From Hwangdonia lutea (lineage in GTDB: Bacteria > Bacteroidota > Bacteroidia > Flavobacteriales > Flavobacteriaceae), in the NCBI RefSeq assembly GCF_032814565.1, contig NZ_CP136521.1, positions 2,390,501-2,454,500 on the forward strand: 64,000 nt of DNA, read 5' to 3'. This document shows, in pieces, positions 43,178-51,979 of the stretch (positions are counted from its first letter, which is position 1; each line of letters begins with the position of its first letter). A model generated the notes under the pieces. The model searched no databases. It had not been told where the DNA came from and saw nothing but the letters and a program-made list of their open reading frames with translations. The position numbers were made by a program, and so were the translations under genes.

Positions 43178-45403
43178 ATGGAAGTAAAGCAATTTAAAAA
43201 CGGGATTTGGACTGAGAAAGTCGACGTAAGAAATTTTGTTATAAATAATATTACGCCGTACCACGGCACACACGATTTTTTAGTGGGCCCGAGTGCAAAA
43301 ACCCAAAAGTTATGGGATGTTTGTAAAGCAGCCACCAAAGAGGAAAGACAAAACAATGGTGTACGCAGTGTGGACACCGAAACCATTTCAACAGTTAGCG
43401 CCTTTAATGCGGGGTATATCGATAAAGAAAATGAGGTGATTGTTGGTTTGCAAACCGATGAGCTACTTAAAAGAACCATGAAACCTTTTGGTGGTTTTAA
43501 AGTGGTTCAAAAAGCACTGGCGGAGCAGGGTGTAAAGCCCAATGAGGCCATAACCGAATTGTTTTCAAAATATGTTAAAACCCATAACGACGGTGTTTTT
43601 GATGCCTACACTACCGAGATTAAAAAATACCGCTCTCTAGGTTTTTTAACAGGTCTGCCCGATAATTACGCACGAGGTAGAATTATAGGCGATTACCGTC
43701 GCGTAGCCCTTTACGGCATCAACTTTTTAATTGAAGCTAAAAAAGAAGATTTAGAAAATATTACGGGTCCCATGACCGAAGCTGCAATTCGTTTGCGTGA
43801 GGAGATTTCAGAGCAAATAAAATCTTTAAAGGAAATGATTGTTCTTGGAGCCAAATATAATTTGGATTTAAGCCGTCCGGCAGAAAATGCCAGAGAGGCG
43901 GTACAGTGGACTTACATGGCGTATTTAGCTGCTGTAAAAGAACAAGACGGTGCAGCGATGTCTTTGGGTAACGTATCCACTTTCTTAGATATTTATATTG
44001 AAAACGATTTGCAAGACGGCGTAATTACCGAAGAAGAAGCCCAAGAATACATCGATCAGTTTGTAATGAAATTACGCATGGTGCGCCATTTACGAATGGG
44101 TGCTTACGACGAAATATTTGCTGGCGACCCCACTTGGGTAACCGAAGCTATTGGCGGTATGTTTGAAGACGGCAGGACGAAAGTAACCAAAACATCGTTC
44201 CGTTTCTTAAACACACTGTACAATTTAGGGCCATCACCAGAACCTAATATGACGATTCTTTGGTCTGAAGATTTACCACAAAACTTTAAAGATTATTGTG
44301 CCAAGGTTTCGATTGATACTTCTTCAATTCAGTTTGAAAATGATGCCTTAATGCGTAAAAGCAGAGGCTCTGATGATTACGGAATCGCCTGCTGTGTATC
44401 GTATCAAGAATTAGGTAAATCCATTCAATTCTTTGGCGCCCGTACCAATTTAGCCAAAACTTTATTGCTGGCCATTAATGGTGGTCGTTGCGAAGAAACC
44501 GGGGTGCAAATTGTAGATGGCATTGAGGCCTGCGATTGCGAGTATTTGGATTTCAACAAAGTTATGGCCAACTTTAAAATAGCCATGAAAGAAGTGGCAC
44601 GTGTTTATAATGATTCTATGAACATTATTCACTACATGCACGATAAATACTATTACGAAAAAGCGCAAATGGCTTTGATTGATACCAATCCCAAAATAGA
44701 TATTGCGTATGGTATTGCCGGTTTATCGATAGTTGCAGATTCACTTTCAGCCATAAAATATGCCAAGGTAAAACCCATTAGAGACGAAGGTGGTTTAACG
44801 GTTGATTTTAAAGTTGAAGGCGAATTCCCTTGCTATGGTAATGACGACGATAGGGTAGATACGCTAGCAGCAAATGCTGTATCCGATTTTAACAACGAAT
44901 TAAAACAACTTCCAGTTTATAAAAACGCAGAACCAACCATGTCTGTTTTAACCATTACATCAAATGTGTCTTATGGTAAAAAAACAGGAGCAACACCCGA
45001 TGGAAGAGCCAAAGGTGTACCCTTTGCACCCGGAGCAAACCCCATGCACGGGCGCGATTCTAACGGGGCGATTGCATCGTTAAACTCAGTGGCCAAAATT
45101 GATTATGAAGATTCTCAAGATGGTATTTCAAATACCTTCTCTATTGTACCAAAATCTTTGGGAGCGGACAAAGTCGATCAAATAGAGAATTTGGCAACTA
45201 TTCTGGATGGTTATTTCTCAAGAAATGCGCAACATGTTAATGTGAATGTATTAAACAAGGAAACTTTATTGGACGCTATGGAGCACCCAGAAGAATATCC
45301 GCAATTAACCATTCGTGTTTCTGGTTATGCTGTAAACTTTGTAAGATTAACCAAAGAGCAGCAACTTGAAGTTATTACACGTTCTTTTCACGAATCTATG
45401 TAG
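43178..45403 (+). CDS. pflB: Formate C-acetyltransferase (pyruvate formate-lyase)
   Basis: Glycyl-radical enzyme of 741 residues that splits pyruvate with CoA into acetyl-CoA and formate, without oxygen. The two active-site cysteines are C405-C406 ([10 protein letters not shown]). The glycyl radical site is G716 in [10 protein letters not shown], 26 residues from the end. The [19 protein letters not shown] segment and the N-terminal [13 protein letters not shown] match true PflB and not glycerol or choline lyases. Length is near E. coli PflB (about 760). It is first of pflB-pflA-transporter, behind an Fnr-type promoter. Confidence 0.97.
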   Translation: MEVKQFKNGIWTEKVDVRNFVINNITPYHGTHDFLVGPSAKTQKLWDVCKAATKEERQNNGVRSVDTETISTVSAFNAGYIDKENEVIVGLQTDELLKRTMKPFGGFKVVQKALAEQGVKPNEAITELFSKYVKTHNDGVFDAYTTEIKKYRSLGFLTGLPDNYARGRIIGDYRRVALYGINFLIEAKKEDLENITGPMTEAAIRLREEISEQIKSLKEMIVLGAKYNLDLSRPAENAREAVQWTYMAYLAAVKEQDGAAMSLGNVSTFLDIYIENDLQDGVITEEEAQEYIDQFVMKLRMVRHLRMGAYDEIFAGDPTWVTEAIGGMFEDGRTKVTKTSFRFLNTLYNLGPSPEPNMTILWSEDLPQNFKDYCAKVSIDTSSIQFENDALMRKSRGSDDYGIACCVSYQELGKSIQFFGARTNLAKTLLLAINGGRCEETGVQIVDGIEACDCEYLDFNKVMANFKIAMKEVARVYNDSMNIIHYMHDKYYYEKAQMALIDTNPKIDIAYGIAGLSIVADSLSAIKYAKVKPIRDEGGLTVDFKVEGEFPCYGNDDDRVDTLAANAVSDFNNELKQLPVYKNAEPTMSVLTITSNVSYGKKTGATPDGRAKGVPFAPGANPMHGRDSNGAIASLNSVAKIDYEDSQDGISNTFSIVPKSLGADKVDQIENLATILDGYFSRNAQHVNVNVLNKETLLDAMEHPEEYPQLTIRVSGYAVNFVRLTKEQQLEVITRSFHESM

Positions 45404-45421
45404 TTATTAGTAATATTTTGA

Positions 45422-45463
45422 AAGCACCTGAATAATGAGTTAGTCAGTTTTATTCAGGTGCTT
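45422..45463 (+). promoter_or_regulatory. Strong hairpin between pflB and pflA
   Basis: AAGCACCTGAATAA (45422-45435) and TTATTCAGGTGCTT (45450-45463) are exact complements, 14-bp stem with a 14-nt loop. No U-tract follows, so it is not a classic terminator. The only GTG that can start pflA (45458) lies inside the second arm. It may protect the pflB message or limit pflA translation. Confidence 0.75.
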
Positions 45464-46231
45464 AACCTAAAATTCACGATTATCAAAACAGCCGAAAACA
45501 TATTAAGAGTTCATTCCATCGAATCTTTCGGGACGCACGATGGCCCAGGAATACGCTTTATTGTATTCTTGCAAGGGTGCAAATTAAAGTGCTTGTATTG
45601 CCATAATCCAGATTCAATTGAAACCTCGGGTGGTAAAGCATATCAAATTGAAGAGTTGGTGCAAATGGCGCTTAAAATGAAACCGTACTTCGGAAAAAAA
45701 GGAGGTGTTACCGTTTCCGGTGGCGAACCTTTATTGCAATCAAAAGCATTAATTCCTTTTTTTAAACGATTGAAAGAAGAAGGCATCCACACCAACATTG
45801 ATACCAATGGCAGAATATTGAATCATTTTTCAAAAGAATTATTAGATGATTATGCCGATTTAATCATGTTGGATATCAAACACATGACCGAATCGGGTTA
45901 TAAATACATCACCGGAAAACCTGTAAAGGAAATAGCCTTTAATCTAGCAAAGCACAGAGAAGATTCAGGTAAAAAAATGTGGCTGCGCTATGTTTTAATT
46001 CCAGGAGTTACCAGTAACCCGGAAATTTTGCATGCCTTGGGTAAACATTTCAAAGGCTATAAAACTATTGAGAAAATTGAAATTCAGCCATATCATAAAT
46101 TAGGTATTCATAAATGGGAAGCTTTGGGTTGGGAGTATCAGCTTAAAGACGCGCGCGAAAACACCGAAGAAGAATTGCAAGTGGCCCAAGACTTATTGAA
46201 AAAATATTTTAAAGAAGTAAAGATTAATTAA
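45458..46231 (+). CDS. pflA: Pyruvate formate-lyase activating enzyme
   Basis: Radical-SAM activase that makes the glycyl radical on PflB. From the GTG at 45458 it has 257 residues. The cluster motif is C41-x3-C45-x2-C48 in GCKLKCLYCHNPD; SIESFGTHDGPGIR just before it is characteristic of PflA, as are GGVTVSGGEPLL and DTNGR. Homology begins only at about residue 17 (LRVHSIESFG); no ATG is available, so either GTG 45458 or a non-standard codon nearer to the homology is used. The start is therefore uncertain; the function is not. Confidence 0.94.
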   Translation: MLNLKFTIIKTAENILRVHSIESFGTHDGPGIRFIVFLQGCKLKCLYCHNPDSIETSGGKAYQIEELVQMALKMKPYFGKKGGVTVSGGEPLLQSKALIPFFKRLKEEGIHTNIDTNGRILNHFSKELLDDYADLIMLDIKHMTESGYKYITGKPVKEIAFNLAKHREDSGKKMWLRYVLIPGVTSNPEILHALGKHFKGYKTIEKIEIQPYHKLGIHKWEALGWEYQLKDARENTEEELQVAQDLLKKYFKEVKIN

Positions 46232-46267
46232 AAGTGTTTTAAAACGGACACTTAAATTGTAAATATT

Positions 46268-47536
46268 ATGCAAACACAAAAACTAAAAAACCGTTGGTTA
46301 ATTGCTGCTTCGGCGGTTGGGATTCATATTTCAATAGGATCGGTTTATGCTTATTCGGTAATGACAAATCCCGTAAAGGATATTTTTGATGTTGATGGAA
46401 GCGTTATAAAATGGGCTTTTAAAATAGCCATTTTATTATTAGGGTTGTCCGCGGCATTTTTGGGGCGTTGGGTTGAAAAAGTAGGACCAAGAATAAGTGG
46501 TACCACAGCAGGAATTTTTTATGGCGTTGGTATTTTAGGTTCAGGTTTAGCGGTTCAACTGGAATCGTTATGGCTCTTTTATCTGTGTTACGGCGTTATA
46601 GGTGGTATTGGATTGGGTATTGGTTACATAACACCCGTAAGTACATTGGTAAAATGGTTTCCCGACAGACGTGGTTTAGCCACGGGAATGGCTATTATGG
46701 GGTTTGGTTTTGCAGCCTTAATTTTCGGCCCTGTTATGCAATCTCTTTTTGATGCTGTTGGCGTATCAAATGCCTTTTATATTTTAGGTTTTATTTATAT
46801 GATTTTAATATTATCCTCCGCCAGATATATTGAAAGGCCACCGGAGGGTTATTTACCAGACGGTTTTAAACCCGGTGAAGGTAAAACCATAAAAGCCGAT
46901 ATTTCTAATATCGATGCCAATGCTTCATTAAAGACTTCTCGTTTTTATTACATCTGGGTTATGATGTTTATAAACATAGCATGTGGTATTGCCATCATAT
47001 CGGCGGCAAGCCCAATGATGCAAGAAAAATTAAATTACTCACCCATGGAAGCCGCAGCTATTGTAGGTTTAATAGGTGTGTTTAATGGCGTAGGACGCAT
47101 TTTGTGGTCTAGTCTTTCAGATTATTTAGGACGCTCAAACACCTATATTGTATTCTTCGTCTTTCAAGTATTGGCGTTTTATTTCTTGCCAAAAATCTCT
47201 ATGGAAATAACATTCTTAGTAGTCTTGTTTACTGTAATTACCATGTATGGCGGCGGTTTTGCAACATTACCTGCATTTTTAGGCGATTTATTTGGTACAA
47301 AACAATTGGGTGCAATTCACGGTATGGTATTAACAGCCTGGGCATTAGCAGGTGTTGTTGGACCTACAATTTACGATATGGTTAAAAACGCTACAGGTTC
47401 ATTAGATACTACTTTAGAGGTATTTGCAGGCCTATTTATGATAGCCTTAATTGTTTCGCTGTTAATGAAAAGAACAGTAACCAAAGCCTATAAGGTTATG
47501 GACAAAAAAATAGAAAATAGAATAAAGTTTGTTTAA
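46268..47536 (+). CDS. MFS transporter, oxalate:formate antiporter (OFA) type
   Basis: Inner-membrane transporter of 422 residues with 12 predicted helices. The N-terminus RWLIAASAVGIHISIGSVYAYSV and the loop ADRRGLAT-type motif (FPDRRGLATGMAIMGFG, about residues 128-144) are typical for the OFA family, and the second half begins WVMMFINIACGIAII. OFA members exchange small carboxylates such as oxalate, formate or lactate. Next to pflB-pflA, formate export or pyruvate/formate exchange is the likely job; the substrate is inferred from context. A terminator follows. Confidence 0.88.
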   Translation: MQTQKLKNRWLIAASAVGIHISIGSVYAYSVMTNPVKDIFDVDGSVIKWAFKIAILLLGLSAAFLGRWVEKVGPRISGTTAGIFYGVGILGSGLAVQLESLWLFYLCYGVIGGIGLGIGYITPVSTLVKWFPDRRGLATGMAIMGFGFAALIFGPVMQSLFDAVGVSNAFYILGFIYMILILSSARYIERPPEGYLPDGFKPGEGKTIKADISNIDANASLKTSRFYYIWVMMFINIACGIAIISAASPMMQEKLNYSPMEAAAIVGLIGVFNGVGRILWSSLSDYLGRSNTYIVFFVFQVLAFYFLPKISMEITFLVVLFTVITMYGGGFATLPAFLGDLFGTKQLGAIHGMVLTAWALAGVVGPTIYDMVKNATGSLDTTLEVFAGLFMIALIVSLLMKRTVTKAYKVMDKKIENRIKFV

Positions 47537-47558
47537 ACTTTATGATTTATTTGAAGAG

Positions 47559-47600
47559 AAAAGCACTTTCATTTTTTTTGAAGGTGCTTTTTGTTTTTAA
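47559..47600 (+). terminator. Intrinsic terminator of pfl operon
   Basis: AAAAGCACTTTCA (47559-47571) pairs with TGAAGGTGCTTTT (47579-47591), one G-U, 7-nt loop, followed by TGTTTTTAA. Closes the pflB-pflA-transporter operon. Confidence 0.8.
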
Positions 47601-47690
47601 TAATGTCAAAAAAATAAATGTATTTTAATCATAAAAAAATTGAAAATTTAAAGGTTACGGCTATCAAATTCCATTAAAAAAAAGCAGGTT

Positions 47691-49256
47691 TTATTTCCAA
47701 TACGTTTTAAAAATATCTTGAAGCGATTCATATTGTACATCGGTATCACCATAAGCTTGCCGCTGGTTTTTCAATGCTGTTTTCATGTCTTTTATAATTT
47801 CTGAATAATCAGAATCGTTGTACGCATTGTAATTCTCGTTGGGGTCTTTTTCTAAATCATAAAATTCCCAAGCTGGTGTTGTACTTTCTTTAGATGAGCC
47901 TGTCATATCTAATGAATGGCCATAAAAAAGGGCTAGTTTGTAGCGTTTATTTCTAATTCCAAAATGCGCAGGTCTTATGGGATGATTGGTCCAATATCTG
48001 TAATAAGCCGATGTTCTCCAGTTCTCAGGAGTTTCACCTTTTAGGTTTTTGCGAAAACTTTGGCCTTGAAAGGATTTAGGCTTTTCTATACCCGCATAAT
48101 CAGCAAACAGTGCTGGAAAATCAATGTTTAAAATAATATCGTCTATACGTTTTCCTGCAGCAATTTCTTTGGGATACCGAATTACAAAAGGCATACGGAG
48201 CGATTCTTCATAAATTAAACGTTTGTCAAAAAATCCGTGCTCACCTAAAAAATAACCCTGATCTGCGGTATAAATTACTATAGTGTTTTCGGCCAAACCT
48301 GAAGCTTCCAAATAATCTAAAAGCTTTCCAATATTATCATCAATTGCGGCCCCAGAACGCATAAAGTCTTTAATAAACTTTTGATAGGTCGCTTTACGAG
48401 CAGACACGCTATCCATCTCATTGGTGTAAAAAGGCAACCCGGGATATTTGCACCACCATTTTTCGGGATCGTTCGAAGCTTGTTCATATCTCCAGGCTAA
48501 ATTCTCTAATTTTTGCCCTAAAAAACTCCGTCCGGTTGTTTCGGGCGAAAAGTCAAATAACGATGCTGGCTCTGGAATTTCAACATCGTTATATAAATCG
48601 TTATAACGCTCCGGGAAATCAAAAGGTTCGTGGGTAGCCTTAAAATGTGTCATGAGCATAAACGGTTTGTTTTGGTCTCTTTGGCTTAGCCAATCTAAGG
48701 ATAATTGTGTAATGACATCGGTTGAAAATCCTTCATGCACATCCCAAGTTTCTGGTGGGTTGTTAAAATTTTCAGCCGTTCTTAAAATAGGATTCCAATA
48801 CCGGCCTTGGTCGTGTAAAATATTGTAATAATCGAAACCGGATGGTTCTTTTTTTAGATGCCATTTACCAATAATTGCAGTTTGATAGCCGTTTTTATTA
48901 AGTACTTTAGCAATGTTTAAACTATCCGGGTTTAAGGCGTCACTAAGAGTGTATACGCCATTTTTATTACTGAATTGCCCCGTAAGAATGCTTGCTCTAC
49001 TTGGTACACAAATGGAATTGGTACAAAAGGCATTGTTTAAAACGGCGCCTTCTTCGGCCAATCGTTTAATGTTTTTATTTTGAACGTAATCCTGTAAAAT
49101 ACCACCGTAAATACCCCAAGCTTGTGAAGTGTGGTCGTCGGACATGATGAACAGAATATTGGGTTTTGTTGCGATTTCTTTTTCTTCGGATTTACAACTG
49201 ATTAGTAAAAATATTCCAATCAATGCTATCGTGATATGACGTGTGATTTTTTGCAT
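47691..49256 (-). CDS. Sulfatase (N-sulfoglucosamine/heparan-type), lipoprotein
   Basis: Exported sulfatase of 521 residues. The lipoprotein signal is TIALIGIFLLISC (Cys21). The metal-binding start is PNILFIMSDDHTSQAWGIYG. The formylglycine site is C82 in ICVPSRASILTG (C-x-P-S-R), so it is a type I Cys sulfatase needing a maturase, which is not in the window. TADQGYFLGEHGFFDKR (about 315-331) holds a second set of metal ligands. It hydrolyses sulfate esters or N-sulfates on polysaccharide; substrate not determinable. It is 7 nt after the other sulfatase gene, same operon. Confidence 0.93.
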   Translation of the reverse strand: MQKITRHITIALIGIFLLISCKSEEKEIATKPNILFIMSDDHTSQAWGIYGGILQDYVQNKNIKRLAEEGAVLNNAFCTNSICVPSRASILTGQFSNKNGVYTLSDALNPDSLNIAKVLNKNGYQTAIIGKWHLKKEPSGFDYYNILHDQGRYWNPILRTAENFNNPPETWDVHEGFSTDVITQLSLDWLSQRDQNKPFMLMTHFKATHEPFDFPERYNDLYNDVEIPEPASLFDFSPETTGRSFLGQKLENLAWRYEQASNDPEKWWCKYPGLPFYTNEMDSVSARKATYQKFIKDFMRSGAAIDDNIGKLLDYLEASGLAENTIVIYTADQGYFLGEHGFFDKRLIYEESLRMPFVIRYPKEIAAGKRIDDIILNIDFPALFADYAGIEKPKSFQGQSFRKNLKGETPENWRTSAYYRYWTNHPIRPAHFGIRNKRYKLALFYGHSLDMTGSSKESTTPAWEFYDLEKDPNENYNAYNDSDYSEIIKDMKTALKNQRQAYGDTDVQYESLQDIFKTYWK

Positions 49257-49263
49257 TTATATA

Positions 49264-51108
49264 CTATTTTATTATGATTTCATCTATAAAAAACCAGCCT
49301 AAATTACCAACACCAGCGTGACCTTCGGGAATTTCGCCTATGTTTTTTACCGTTAATTTTATAAATCTGGCTGCTTTATTTGTGTGAATGGAAAGGGTAT
49401 CGGAAAAATTGTGTTTGTCATTAATTTTTTTGGAAATTTCAGATGGCATGGTTTTGCTGAAATTTACACCATCATTTGAAAAAGCAACTTCAAAAAACTT
49501 TGGGCTAAACACCCAATTTGAAGGGTTGTGTAAATAGCCAATAGTCACTTCTGAAATGACCTTCATTTCATTCAAATCTAAAATAAATTCCAAATCGCCT
49601 CCTTCTTGCCCAATCCATTGCCCCGAACCAAAATCTAAAAAGCCCCGTTTTCCGTCAATTAAAATTTCAATGTTTTTATAGCGGTTATTCAGTTTGGTTG
49701 TCGACTTTATTTTAGCGTTTATCCCCAGATGATTTAAAGGTTTTGTTTTTTTAGGAATATCGGTTTCAAACCCGTGTTCCCAAGCTAAATATTTGGTTTT
49801 AAGTGCTTCAACCATTTCAGGATATTGGGATGCTAAATTTTTCATTTCTGAAATATCATCATCTAAATTAGAAAGAAATAGAGCATCCTGTTCCAAATCT
49901 AATTTGCCTTTATTTGAGGTGTCTTTAGGATATCCCATAAGTTTCCAGTTGCCGTTTCTAACTGCCCATTGGTTACCGTATTTCCAGAAAGCACCAGTTC
50001 TTTGCGAAGCGGTGTTCGGTGTTTTAATCATTTCAGACAAATCTAAGCCATCAATATCTTTAGGTAAATTAAAGTTACAAAGTTTAGCCAGTGTTGGTAA
50101 CCAGTCTATATTCATAAAAAACTCATGATTAACAACGTTATGAGGTAAATTGTTTTTCCAACTTATTATTGTAGGAAGCCTAATGCCGCCTTCAAACAAG
50201 CTACTTTTAGCACCGCGATAAGGTCCGGCATTTCCACCGCCATTAAAGGCTCGTGTTTCGGTTGAATGACCGTTGTCCGATTGATAAACAATTATGGTAT
50301 TGTCCCGTATTCCGAGCATGTCTAATTTATCCATTAAAAAACCTATGCGTTCATCAATGGTTGAAATAAAAGCCGCATAATCACCTCGCGGTTTTTCAAC
50401 ATCTTTATAAAAGTCTCGCCATTTATCGGTGGGTTGATATGGGTAATGTGGCATGTTGATGGCGTAGTACATAAAAAAAGGTTCTTCTTTATGATCTTCA
50501 ACATATTTTAAAGCCCTATCTGAAGCTAAATCCGGAAAATATTGACCGTCATAAAAAACCTCTTTGCCATTTTCGTATAAATCGTGGACATTGGGGCCTG
50601 CCCAAAAAAAGTAGTGCGAATAGTTATCGATACAACCTCGTAAATGCCCGAAGGAATAATCGAAACCTTGTGCATTTGGCGACGTTTCTGCACTCATGCC
50701 CAAGTGCCATTTGCCAATGTGCCCCGTTTTATAGCCATTGTCTTTAAACAATTCGGCAAGGGTATATTGTTGGTTTGGCATGCCATGGGAATTTGGAACG
50801 TGGGACGTGTTGCCTTCAACACCTGCATTTTGTGGATATTTACCAGTTAACAATGCCGCTCTCGACGGAGCGCACACAGGCGCTGCCACATAAGCTTGGG
50901 TAAAACGCGTGCCTTGTTTTGCAAGTTTATCAATATTTGGGCTATGAATATCTGAGGCGCCGTAGCAACCTAAATCTATAGCACCTTGGTCGTCGGTGTA
51001 AATAATAATAACGTTAGGTTTGTTTTGCGAAAAGCACTGCAAACTAATCCAGATGAAAATTAAACAGAGTTGTTTTTTATTTGGAAGAAAAATGAAATTG
51101 GCTCTCAT
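49264..51108 (-). CDS. Sulfatase with C-terminal discoidin-like domain
   Basis: Exported sulfatase of 614 residues; the signal region is KQLCLIFIWISLQCFSQ. Metal-site start PNVIIIYTDDQGAIDLGCYG. The formylglycine site is the Cys in PVCAPSRAALLTGKYP (about residue 97). YQSDNGHSTETRAFNGGGN (about 280) and KSSLFEGGIRLPTI follow as in arylsulfatase A-like enzymes. The last 135 residues resemble a beta-sandwich of the F5/8 type C (discoidin) kind: ILIDGKRGFLDFGSGQWIGQ and FFEVAFSNDGVNFSKTMPSE, likely carbohydrate-binding. It is first gene of the two-sulfatase operon, behind a consensus promoter. Confidence 0.92.
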   Translation of the reverse strand: MRANFIFLPNKKQLCLIFIWISLQCFSQNKPNVIIIYTDDQGAIDLGCYGASDIHSPNIDKLAKQGTRFTQAYVAAPVCAPSRAALLTGKYPQNAGVEGNTSHVPNSHGMPNQQYTLAELFKDNGYKTGHIGKWHLGMSAETSPNAQGFDYSFGHLRGCIDNYSHYFFWAGPNVHDLYENGKEVFYDGQYFPDLASDRALKYVEDHKEEPFFMYYAINMPHYPYQPTDKWRDFYKDVEKPRGDYAAFISTIDERIGFLMDKLDMLGIRDNTIIVYQSDNGHSTETRAFNGGGNAGPYRGAKSSLFEGGIRLPTIISWKNNLPHNVVNHEFFMNIDWLPTLAKLCNFNLPKDIDGLDLSEMIKTPNTASQRTGAFWKYGNQWAVRNGNWKLMGYPKDTSNKGKLDLEQDALFLSNLDDDISEMKNLASQYPEMVEALKTKYLAWEHGFETDIPKKTKPLNHLGINAKIKSTTKLNNRYKNIEILIDGKRGFLDFGSGQWIGQEGGDLEFILDLNEMKVISEVTIGYLHNPSNWVFSPKFFEVAFSNDGVNFSKTMPSEISKKINDKHNFSDTLSIHTNKAARFIKLTVKNIGEIPEGHAGVGNLGWFFIDEIIIK

Positions 51109-51197
51109 AACGTATTCAGTAACTCATTAAAGTTATAAATAATATAAAATATTGTTATGGTTTTTTAGACCAATAACATAGCTATTGGTACAGATAG

Positions 51198-51228
51198 CAA
51201 AATTAATGAAGCTTTATAGAGCGCCAAA
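51198..51228 (-). promoter_or_regulatory. Consensus Bacteroidota promoter of sulfatase operon
   Basis: On the minus strand, TTTG at 51228-51225 and TAATTTTG at 51205-51198, spacing 19 nt between TTG and the -7 element. Both boxes match the TTTG-N19-TAnnTTTG consensus. The sulfatase ATG is about 90 nt downstream. Confidence 0.72.
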
Positions 51229-51367
51229 GCGGTAAATTGATTATACCTAGGGGATTATCTATTGCTAGTATAAGTTATTTAGGGTTCGTGCAAGTTACGT
51301 TTGGGTAGACCCATTTTCAAAAATGATAAAATAGTTAGAATTTAGGTTTAATTTTTTAAGAATAATG

Positions 51368-51397
51368 TTGCAGTAAAAAAAGCATTTAGTATTTTTG
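51368..51397 (+). promoter_or_regulatory. Consensus promoter of tRNA-Pro
   Basis: TTG at 51368-51370, 19 nt, then TATTTTTG at 51390-51397, ending 11 nt before the mature tRNA. This is a clean internal example of the promoter consensus used by this organism. Confidence 0.75.
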
Positions 51398-51408
51398 AAG
51401 TCGATTTA

Positions 51409-51483
51409 CGGGATGTGGCGCAGTCCGGTTAGCGTACACGGCTGGGGGCCGTGTGGTCGCAGGTTCAAATCCTGTCATCCCGA
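51409..51483 (+). tRNA. tRNA-Pro(GGG)
   Basis: Full cloverleaf: acceptor CGGGATG (51409-51415) with CATCCCG (51476-51482), discriminator A at 51483; anticodon stem CACGG/CCGTG (51437-51441, 51449-51453) with loop CTGGGGG and anticodon GGG at 51444-51446; T-arm GCAGG-TTCAAAT-CCTGT. The 3' CCA is not encoded. The D-arm GGCGCAGTCCGGTTAGCGTA is typical of bacterial tRNA-Pro. Confidence 0.96.
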
Positions 51484-51979
51484 CGAAATGCATGTCAAAT
51501 GACATTGTTGAAAATTTAATCAGTTTATTTTCAATATTTTATATTTTTATTGATTTCATTTGAGTCCATTTAAAGACATATATCAAGGTGTCCTATTAGG
51601 TGTCCTATTTTATAGGGGATAATTTCCTAAATTTGTTTATCTAATACTGTATCTGAATGGTGTTAGAGCGGATTTAAGTACCAAAAAATCTATTTAAGAG
51701 CATAAGTGGTGTTCGATTTCCCGTCGTATCAAACCAAGATTTTTCAGGAGTTGAATTGATTTATGATTGTTAAGAAGGCATCTATATCAATTTAGTAGAT
51801 TGCCATAAACAACATTCTGATATTGGATGTGGGTTACTGCATGTTCAGTTAAATTACGATATATGAGTAAGGATAAATCTATTACTACATTTAAAGGGCT
51901 TATCAAATATCATAGAAATCACGACTTAAAAAACTTACCAAAGGAACTGTAAAAAATTATTTTTCTAAATAAAAACACC
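51484..51979. other. Degenerate stretch downstream of tRNA-Pro
   Basis: About 500 nt without a convincing gene. It holds a perfect palindrome ATGTCAAATGACAT (51492-51505), a perfect tandem pair of AGGTGTCCTATT (51586-51597 and 51598-51609), and a 41-residue open frame at 51827-51952 (ending KGLIKYHRNHDLKNLPKEL) that I do not recognise. Direct repeats and gene debris just downstream of a tRNA are what decayed integrated elements leave, but no integrase remnant is identified. Confidence 0.4.
51586..51609. repeat. Tandem 12-bp direct repeat
   Basis: Two adjacent exact copies of AGGTGTCCTATT, about 100 nt after tRNA-Pro. This could be a recombinase binding pair or a slippage duplication. Confidence 0.8.

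Noticed and set aside
51492-51505. Palindrome ATGTCAAATGACAT after tRNA-Pro as a sixth Fnr-type box
   Set aside because: The half-sites are in the opposite order (TGTCA...TGACA), the spacing differs and no TAnnTTTG lies 29.5 nt away.
51827-51952. 41-codon frame in the tRNA-Pro downstream region as a gene
   Set aside because: No recognised family and no ribosome-binding context; kept only as part of a degenerate region.
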